From Pholiota molesta (lineage: Eukaryota > Basidiomycota > Agaricomycetes > Agaricales > Strophariaceae), in assembly GCA_014925825.1 (NCBI GenBank), contig JACGCK010000061.1, forward strand, positions 124,001 through 188,000: a stretch of DNA of 64,000 nucleotides, written 5' to 3'. Below are positions 56,752 to 64,000 of this stretch, in pieces. Both the position numbers and the translations under genes were made by a program. Numbering within the stretch: position 1 is the stretch's first letter; the number at the start of each line of letters is the position of its first letter. The notes under the pieces were generated by a model that was not told where the DNA came from, made no database searches, and saw nothing but the letters and a program-made list of their open reading frames with translations.

Positions 56752-58290
56752 TTAAACATTAAGATGATATATGTCTCCATTTTGGTTATTATTATAATCA
56801 TCAAGAGGAGCATGTAAAAGATCGTGCAAACCAAGATTTCCATTACCGAAGACCATATCTGCGTTAGCAGGAACCATCTGTTGATGACCAGCTGGTGCTA
56901 CATTGGGGGTATGGGCCATTTGGGGTGGTCGCATTTGCATCTGTAGCTGAAGCTCTAGCATTTTGATTTGATTCGCCTCAGCCTGACGTGCATTTTGCGC
57001 CACCTCACGCTGCGCAAGAAGATTGATTTTGGCCTTTTGAACCTCAAGATTAAGAAGATCACGATCCAACTTTTTTGAACGGAGGGTTGCTGCAAGACGA
57101 CTATCATTCTCAGAGTCGACACCAAATGCAGCAAGGGCGCCACGCTTTCCAAGAGATGATCCTGTGGAACGACTAGAAGTAGGTGAAACTTTCTTGGCTG
57201 ACGACAAAGGCTTTGTGAGAGTGGCTGCATTACCCTTGCGCGAGCTACCAAAAGACAGTGGTGCTGCTTGGCTAGGGGCGCTCCGAGGTGTAGGTGACTC
57301 GACAACTGCCGCAGAAGCATCTTCAAACTGAAAAAAAGAATTAATTTAGTATCGACGTAGACAGTTGAATGGTAGAAACAAACTTACACCCATATCGTCA
57401 TCCGCATCAGCATCTACGTCTTGATCAGCCTCACTGGGAGGCCAGTCCTCATAAGTCATATCGAATTGTGTCGGTTCTTCTTTGTTACCCTCGCTGTCAA
57501 GGACTCTGCCTCCGCCAACAAGCGCGACAGCATCGCTTTCGAGGTCTTGGCCGGGATCTGAGGTGACAGTCATAGGGTTATAGTTTGGAAGAGTCCGCCA
57601 GTAGCCATGCAGACGTTCCCAGTATGGGAAGCCTTCCGAAAGCTTATCTATCTCATGGTTAGTGCAGAGCGACTCATCGAGAGGGCGGCGAACATACCGA
57701 TGAGGTTATGGATATCAGAACCAGGTGTGATATCGTCGTACTTGAGGCCCGCTCCTGTCTTTCCGAGTTCCTTGTTGAATTCACGATACTGGACACGAAG
57801 CCTGAAAAGAACACATAAGAGAAGTTAAATGAATAAAAGTACAGCCTACACACCGGCTGAGATAGTTGAGGACACTAGTTGTAAACTTTCCCGGCTCTCT
57901 AAGATACCAGATGCGAAGGCTGGGCTCCTCGTCGGGGCTGTCGAACACTGCCTTTGCCAGAGCCTCATGATACCGAGTCTTGTTACCTTTGGCGGTGACC
58001 TTACGACGACCCTCTTGCTTGGCAGCAACGGTGGAGTCTGAGAAAAGGCGGTTGCGGTCATCGGGATGTTGGTCAAGCCAGTCTAAGAGCCGGGTTGTCC
58101 TGTCGTCATCCCATTTCACTACGAGCCGCTTAGAAGTACGAGCCTCGACAGCGACAACTTCCTCGCAGTCGTCGTCACTGTCATCGACAACAGCAGGTGG
58201 AGCTCTCGCCTTGCCCTTTTCCTTCGTCGATGGAAGCTTGGCTTTGACACCGGCGGCTGCTCCGCGTTTGGGCTTACTAGCTTTGGCCAT
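56752..58290 (-). CDS. Harbinger partner protein, SANT/Myb-like DNA-binding
   Basis: Starts MAKASKPKRGAAAGVKAKLP at 58290. The SANT/Myb-like region reads LVVKWDDDRTTRLLDWLDQH, where the W-rich helix pattern is typical of transposon Myb partners. LRVQYREFNKELGKTGAGLK, LIDKLSEGFPYWERLHGYWR and an acidic stretch (FDMTYEDWPPSEADQDVD) follow. The C-terminus holds a coiled coil (LDRDLLNLEVQKAKINLLAQ) and a Met/Gln-rich tail, ending at 56752. Four or more introns have good borders, and the readable exons are in phase. Harbinger elements need such a protein for nuclear import and for loading the transposase onto the ends. Transcribed towards the transposase gene, with about 170 bp between the stops. 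Confidence 0.85.
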
Positions 58291-58501
58291 TGATGATCGA
58301 TGAGGGTACACGACGTCGAGAGGGAAGTACTCGACGTCGAGAGGGGAGTACACGACGTGGAGAGGGAAGAGATGGTAAGGTGACAAGGAGTGGTCGCAGT
58401 GATGAGGTACGCATAGACGTCACCGGAGTCGGAGTCTGAAACGCGACAGAAAAACGAGACGAAAAACAGTTGAGAAACAGAGTCAAAAATGGGGAGTTCA
58501 T

Positions 58502-58528
58502 CAAAAACGACTCATGTAGTCGTTTTTG
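58502..58528. repeat. Perfect subterminal hairpin in the Harbinger right end
   Basis: CAAAAACGACT and AGTCGTTTTTG are exact complements around a 5-base loop (CATGT), about 110 bp inside the right terminus. A possible transposase or partner-protein binding site; this is inference. Confidence 0.8.
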
Positions 58529-58643
58529 GGAAAATTCTATTTTTCGCGTCGTTTTCGAGCTTGTTTCTTGTCTCATTTCCCTCGGAAAAATGAAATCAAA
58601 AATGGATTGAAAAACGAACAAAAAACGCTACCGTGAACGATAC

Positions 58644-61129
58644 TATTGCAACGCAAGATGATCCTGACTCTAAAAACTCCCAGTGGCACGGCATCGGAGT
58701 GCTACTGGAATTCCCGGGTTATATTCGACACATTAAGGCTAAGTGAATGGTTTTTCAAACCGAATTGATATGGGGTTTTAACTCGTTATGACTCTATGGG
58801 ATAGTTGGGGGCACATAGATATTGAAATTACCTGCGATAAATGTATATGTGATATTTTGTCAGTTCAAAGACGATAAAGGCGAGACGCGGCCTACGGTTT
58901 TAATCAAAAGCGTTCTAAAGCCTATGAAAGGTGAAAATGGCTCGGATCGTATGCAACAATGTCTCTAGGGCCTAGGATCGACGGTCTTCGTCAATTGAAG
59001 ACTTCGGTGCCCCTATAGGTCAATAGTGTTGACATAGGCAACATCTTGCTCTGCTAGAGATCTCTTGCGTAGAGCCGGATTAAAAATGTTGTAATCACGA
59101 AGGCCAAATAAATCATTTCGAATCAATAGATCGTTTGTTTACGCCCTGTGTCCTGCCAGTGAGGCCTGAGGCTACCAAATTTCGCCCTGAATCTCAAAGC
59201 AAGACTTCTTCATGCTTCTTGATACACAAATATTTTATATTGGACAGATGACATATCGAGCTACAAGAAGAATAAACTTCCGCAGATTTTATTTTGTCAG
59301 CACATGTCACGGCATTCCAAGGCCTAGGGTTCGTGAGGATGAATTCAATGTCCCATAGAATAAGCGGGCAGCAACTTCATCCCCGAGCCTCTAGCGTACC
59401 GGTGCTGAGATAAGAGCGCTGGAGGGTATTAAAGATAGATCTTACAGCTCGGGCGAAGCTCTTCGTATTTATAGCACAACTGAAGGTCTTGCCACATACT
59501 GCGATGTGACTATTACTAGTATGGCTATGGCGGGTGTAGTATTTAGTCTGTAAAACAGGCAGATATCCGAGCCACAGACCGCTCTTTGTATCGGACCGAT
59601 AGTGTATGATTACACTTCTCACTCAGGAGGACCAAGCCCTCCTGTTCTCTCAGCAAACAGACTTAGATCTGCAGCCACAAGGTGCTATCTCGTGTAGTTC
59701 AAGGTGAGTGTCCTTGATGCCAAGATACATTCGGTGATTCTGGCCGATAGCTATTAGAACATGTGGTGAATAAGTTATGCCTTTACTGGTTGGAATTGAC
59801 AACGAGGATCTTTTCATGGACCCGTGGCCGAATACCGCAACTCGAAAATGCTGATGATGGGTGTGCACCGCACCGCCATATAATATTCAGAAAGAAAGAA
59901 AGAGAAAATTGCTCTAGCTTCACTCTCGTCCTTGAGTAAATATTATGTACATTCTTTTACCTCTTGTAAATCAATGTTTTCTATTGAAACGTTAAATAGG
60001 CGCCCTTGGCGACTGTCGGGTATTGTACTCGCAATTTCCTAGAATTTTGAGGCAGAAAGGCTAAGAAATAGTCAAAAAGCAACTTCTTATCTATATGGAC
60101 ACTGGAATTTATTCATAACATTATTTAATTTTCGGTGAGATGTGCGGGCATGAGGAAAACGATGAAGCCAAGCTCCATGCCACAGTCTACGGCGATCAGT
60201 GCGGCAATCAATCGGGCGTGTTCAGCCGAATGGCACCAGAGCGTACCCTAGCGTACCTTCACGCAGTCAAGTAGTATGGGCTTGACATGCATACTGACTT
60301 GGCCGACCGGTGTGCACGCCCTAGCCGAGCCTACGTTTCCTGCGCATTTGTGAGTCAGAGACTTCTTAACCCCTCTTGTTACTACTTTATGCTGCTGGTC
60401 CAAAATACTGGAGATTTCCGGCACGGTCCCGTATGGACCTTCTTCCGACGTAAGTATTTTGGCATTGGCATGTATTCCCTGAGCGCATTTGGGTCATCTG
60501 CCGGTGAGGAGGGCGATAAGACATCTAGGTATGAGATTGACTTTGGCCTTGTTAGATTCCTTGGTGATATGGGCTTCATCAAGTCTTTGAAAAGAAAACA
60601 ATCGTACATCACGGAGGGCACTGTTCAGTATGGCATCGTCATGCTGTCAGAAAGAATCCAAGTTCCGTCGAAGAGTCCCTAGATTCTAATGTCAGAAAAA
60701 TTACATGAGAACTCAACAATGCAACGTTTGCCACTAAGAAACCTGAGCTCCGGCCGAATAAAAAGAGAGATAGTTAGGCCCTCCCGTCATTGTAAGATAA
60801 AATCGGTGTTATCATTTGAGGGAAGATAGTTATGTTAAATCTCAACAAAGTCCAGTTTGATCATGAGGGTCTTATTATAGTTGATGTCCCGTCGTAATAT
60901 GCTTTACCTTCTGTAACAATACAACGAAGGAGGGGAGGAGGGAAGGAGTTAGGGAGCTATATAGAGAATCGGGATTATTTCAGATGAGGGTATAAGTTCG
61001 AATCTGTGGAATTCATCTTCCCGCTACCTGTTCAATCGACTGTTTGTGGATCTCAATATAGGTAGTTCGATTATCAGTCTCCCGGTCCGTATGCACTCTT
61101 GCGAAGGTTGATCCTAGGAGGTACTGATG
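58644..61129. other. Gene-poor region right of the Harbinger element
   Basis: About 2.5 kb with no supported gene. A 131-codon plus-strand frame at 60287-60682 (VRFLGDMGFIKSLKRKQSYI) reads like protein but has no family match or splice context I can name, and an antisense frame overlaps it. From about 60890 the sequence matches, inverted, the downstream flank of the truncated P450 at 30850-30960. Confidence 0.45.
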
Positions 61130-61385
61130 AAAGTTCGAGAAAGATATGTAAAGCTTTAAAGGACAGAAGAAAGCAAAGCTGGCGGATTGCGTTGAAAGTT
61201 TGGGCTGCAACATGGAGCCAAGTACATATTGTAGCTAAAAATAACTTCAAGAGTTGACGTTGACGTTGAGCGCTTAAGCGCTGAAGCGCGATGCATGGGC
61301 TTGCATGGGAGCTGATAAAGAGACCTAAAATAAATATTAATGAATCATCATTGCATATTAATTACTACCTTCCTGGAAATTTAGA
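61130..61385 (-). repeat. Inverted third copy of the P450-flank repeat
   Basis: Complement of the blocks listed for 30430-31190, including the GAGCGCTTAAGCGCT core at about 61270-61284. It lies downstream of the full P450 just as the other copies lie downstream of the truncated one. Confidence 0.7.
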
Positions 61386-61561
61386 TTTAGAAAAACGAAG
61401 CGGCCAGTTCTGGCTGGATCAAGTCAGCAAACCGTAGTGAATCCAGTTGGCACGACAGTTTCCATGAAAGTATTGGAGGAAGGATATCATGGAGCCGAGT
61501 AATTACTAGGGTTGTAATATATGTATAGACACGAAGATGTAGTCCGGATTTCAAAGCCAGC

Positions 61562-63520
61562 TTATTCTACGACTCTCTTGAACTGTAGATAAACTTGCTC
61601 TCCGATAGGGCGCGCCTGAACAGCAAAAAGGATCAGCGGGATTTCGACCTTGAAGGCGGAAAAGTCATACCTGATGGATATCATTTCTGTCCGGCTGTGG
61701 GAGCTGCTTTGGCGTCTTTCCAGCTTTGTCAACGACATCAAAATCATATCCAGCGAGCATCATAGCCACGATTAACTTAATTTCTAACTTTGCGACCTTC
61801 ATTCCAGTGCAAGGATGGCGGCCTAAGTAGAAGCGCAGAAAGTAAATCGCAAATACATCGAAAACTGCAATCAAAGCGAACTTACCAGCTCCCCAGCCGA
61901 GGAAAGCAAATGTAGAGTTCTTGTCTTCCTCGCGTCCCGGAGCAAATCGCGCTGGGTCAAATCGTCAGGCCGCTTGTATATCTCCGGGTTCGGTGAGCAT
62001 CAGCAATGGAGTATGCAACAAATCTCCGGGTTTGATGACACCACGAGACACAGTGAGGTCCTCGACAAGATTGCGCCGCAACGCCGTTCCAGACACGACG
62101 ATACGAAGCGTTTCTCGGATGATGAGTTCCATAACTGGCATCTCATCCTCCCATGCAGACACCGGGACGGCCGCAAGGCGCTTATGCAAGGGTTCGCCGG
62201 ATGTCGTGTTAGTGTGCTTCTCGATCATGGCGCCAATCTCGGCTTTGGCTTTAGCTTTCCATTCCGGATGAGAAGCAAGGAAGACCAAGGCCCAGCAAGC
62301 TATGTACAGCTGCTTAGATCAAATCACGATAGCAGAAGGTGAGTAAACATACAGTTGATTCCTGTGTTAATTACTCCGGCGAAAACGACACTGAGGATGA
62401 ACTGATACAGATATCAACAATCTGATAATGGGAGATCTAAACCACCGACGCACCTGAACGATCTCTGGGTCCGATAGGCCTTGTCCAATTAATAAATCAA
62501 TCGCATCCGCAGATGGACTTTCGCCTCCCTTCTCAATCGACGAAGGATTTCAGCTTCATGAAGAGTGCTCCCGTTGCAATTTCCCTGTTCTTCTTAGCCT
62601 TCGATGGGAACCAAGGAAGCAGAAGGCGGTTGGTGTCGCGCTCTTTTCGAGAGTCCAATACAGCTGCTGAATTTCGTCAATAGCCTGCAGGTCCTTTGAT
62701 AGCTCATCGCATGTAGCCATCCGCGTAGTCATCTGAAAAACGAGCTACATATGGATTCGTTAAAATTTGACGCAGTTTTATCGGCCTAAGCATATGACAT
62801 ACATCATAAATGTTCTTGAATGGATCCATTCTTCCCTCCTTTCCCCAAAGTTCCATGCGACGGTTGACATCGTCGAACAAGGTCGGGAGAGCTTGCAATC
62901 GGTATGTTAATGTCGACACTCAGATTTTGCAAGACCAGCGCGGTGCATTGACTCACCATCTGTCAGTCTCCGTTTATTGTGAACAGTATAGATAGTTGCT
63001 TATTAAACCAAGAAACGCCTTCGTGATTTTTGCCTTCACATCAATATCGTCCAAAGAAGGAGACTGAGGATTATATCGGGTTTAGGGTGGGTGCAACTAG
63101 TGAAATGAAACAATACGCACAGCGCCCATCAAGATCTTATACCCTTCTATGAAGTCCAAGCTCTTCGTGTCAAAGAATATTGACGAGCCTCTTCACCTCG
63201 CAATGCGACCACTTGATGCTAAGCAGTGTATTTGCTCGTCAGAAGGACACCTATCTGCTGAACGGCATACATACCTGGAGAACCTGGAACTTGAAATGTA
63301 GGGAAGAGTTCTTTGCGAAATTGGCCCATATGAAATCGTACCGCTTGGTAAAGAACGTCCAAGCGGTCAGCACAGGAAAGCCTCCTAGCTGTCTGATCGA
63401 TCCCTTGTTCGAAGGAGAGAGAGCGGTGTAGACCAAGTAGGCAATGAATGCAAGAACAGCGGATGAAGCGTAGGTGAGGATCCCTAGCTTGTCTTCGGGC
63501 AAGTGCTGTAAGAGCGACAT
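61562..63520 (-). CDS. Cytochrome P450, full length but frameshifted
   Basis: Starts MSLLQHLPEDKLGILTYASS at 63520, with a membrane anchor (VLAFIAYLVYTAL) and a first exon through LGGFPVLTAWTFFTKRYDFI. Later blocks: LRGEEARQ, DFIEGYKILMGA, SLDDIDVKAKITKAFLGLIS, LPTLFDDVNRRMELWGKEGR, MATCDELSKDLQAIDEIQQL, LASHPEWKAKAKAEIGAMIE, ExxR in IIRETLRIVV, the heme loop GRHPCTGMKVAKLE and the end QVYLQFKRVVE at 61562. P450s oxidise hydrophobic substrates at the ER membrane; the substrate is unknown. Compared with the truncated copy it lacks single bases near 62545, 62530, 62025, 61992 and 61955, and one near 63180. All are losses. Confidence 0.8.
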
Positions 63521-64000
63521 TCGGCGAACAGCGCTGAAGTTGGTGGCTGACGAATGAGAGTTGGTCCTTTAAGTATCCATGTAGACCCTCTCGCGTATTT
63601 TAACGATCGGTCGTCGGGACCAGATCAATGCTGCTAATCGACATTAGGTCGCGTTAATATAACGACTCATGAGGCAACATCTGGGCAACGTACTGCGATA
63701 GAACGGGAGTACCAAAGGACCCTGAAGCCTGAAAGCCCAGTATGATGGTAACTATATATGTTTGGAGTCCAGATATAAATCAAATTTTCGGCTGGAGGTC
63801 TGTTTTACTTATGGATTGGAGATAGCAAAGTATAAGTATCCGAAACAGCCGTATGGTTGTTTTCAGAGCAAGTTACCCTCATGGCCAGAGGTCTTCAAGA
63901 GGTCTTTGGTCCATCCGTGTTGGGTCAAGTACAGAAGCTGCTTTCAAGTGGGAAAAAGACAGTGACTCTGGAAGACGAAGATGAAGCAAAGACGAAGAAC
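63521..64000. other. Right-end flank upstream of the P450
   Basis: 480 bp to the window edge. Should contain the P450 promoter; no TATA box is clear. A 67-codon plus-strand frame at 63762-63965 has no recognised motif. Confidence 0.4.

Larger units (their letters stand above)
54554..58643. mobile_element. PIF/Harbinger DNA transposon, apparently complete
   Basis: About 4.1 kb bounded by inverted ends: TCACGGTAGCGTTTTTTG at 54560-54577 and its complement at 58619-58636. T-rich subterminal arms lie inside both ends. Each end folds back on itself: near the left end a second inverted copy of the terminus (TGGCTACTGTGAACG at about 54687-54701), near the right end a perfect 11-bp-arm hairpin at 58502-58528. 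The element carries a transposase gene and a convergent DNA-binding partner gene, the two-gene set of Harbinger elements. The expected 3-bp TWA target duplication is not clean (TTA left, TAT right). Confidence 0.88.

Noticed and set aside
54554..58643. A clear 3-bp target-site duplication for the Harbinger element
   Set aside because: The flanks read TTA on the left and TAT on the right depending on where the end is drawn; not identical, so none is claimed.
60287..60682. 131-codon plus-strand frame as a gene
   Set aside because: Reads protein-like in its second half but has no family, no splice context, and begins in text without a convincing promoter or start; left as unassigned.
1..64000. 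CRISPR arrays, bacterial operons, rRNA genes
   Set aside because: No regularly spaced direct repeats with spacers, no ribosome-binding-site-led gene runs and no rRNA-like sequence were seen; the window is eukaryotic throughout.

Overview
This window looks like nuclear DNA of an Agaricomycetes (mushroom-type basidiomycete) fungus. Genes are packed tightly on both strands and broken by many 45-90 nt GT-AG introns, and the lysine tRNAs carry introns. The protein families are typical of the group: FunK1 kinases, expanded BTB/POZ and F-box proteins, an AA14-like lytic polysaccharide monooxygenase (LPMO), a heavily spliced P450 and a PIF/Harbinger transposon. Everything here is read by eye; family names rest on recognised motifs, not on a search.

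Layout. 1-13.0 kb: two diverged FunK1-type kinase copies in inverted orientation (1-2788 minus, 9972-13005 plus) flank a gene-poor stretch and an RRM+YTH RNA-binding gene (about 6148-8892). 13.3-25.1 kb is a conserved block: F-box protein, large proline-rich AIM3/BBC1-like actin-patch protein, a small lysine-rich nuclear-type protein (minus), TAF6, tRNA-Lys(CTT) and a 93-aa cysteine-rich protein. A prolyl-4-hydroxylase-like dioxygenase follows on the minus strand. 27.4-31.4 kb: AA14-like LPMO, a 5'-truncated P450 copy, non-coding repeats and tRNA-Lys(TTT). 32.8-51.4 kb is an accessory region with seven paralogous BTB/POZ genes (four minus, three plus), partly built by two tandem duplications. 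Set among them are a DUF6697-like gene, eIF3i (TIF34) and a secreted protein of unknown function. 53.2-64 kb: an NTF2-like protein, an intact two-gene PIF/Harbinger element (about 54554-58643), a gene-poor stretch and a complete-length P450 on the minus strand, which is the parent or sister of the truncated copy at 29 kb.

The most important technical point is that many otherwise good genes change reading frame, and every change I could resolve is in the same direction. Each is explained by one missing base, often in a homopolymer. In TAF6 and the LPMO, adding back exactly four bases each makes the whole spliced gene add up. The F-box gene, the Cys-rich gene, BTB copies B to D and both transposon genes need no correction. 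I read most of these shifts as sequence or assembly deletions rather than true gene death, but they could also mark real decay. Frameshifted genes are therefore annotated as CDS unless there is independent evidence of decay.

How the genes relate: TAF6, eIF3i, the YTH reader and the AIM3/BBC1-like protein are housekeeping or RNA-level functions. The F-box and BTB proteins are candidate ubiquitin-ligase adaptors. The LPMO, the secreted protein, the P450 and the dioxygenase fit a lignocellulose-associated life style. No CRISPR array, rRNA or bacterial-type operon is present, and I found no convincing new multi-gene system.
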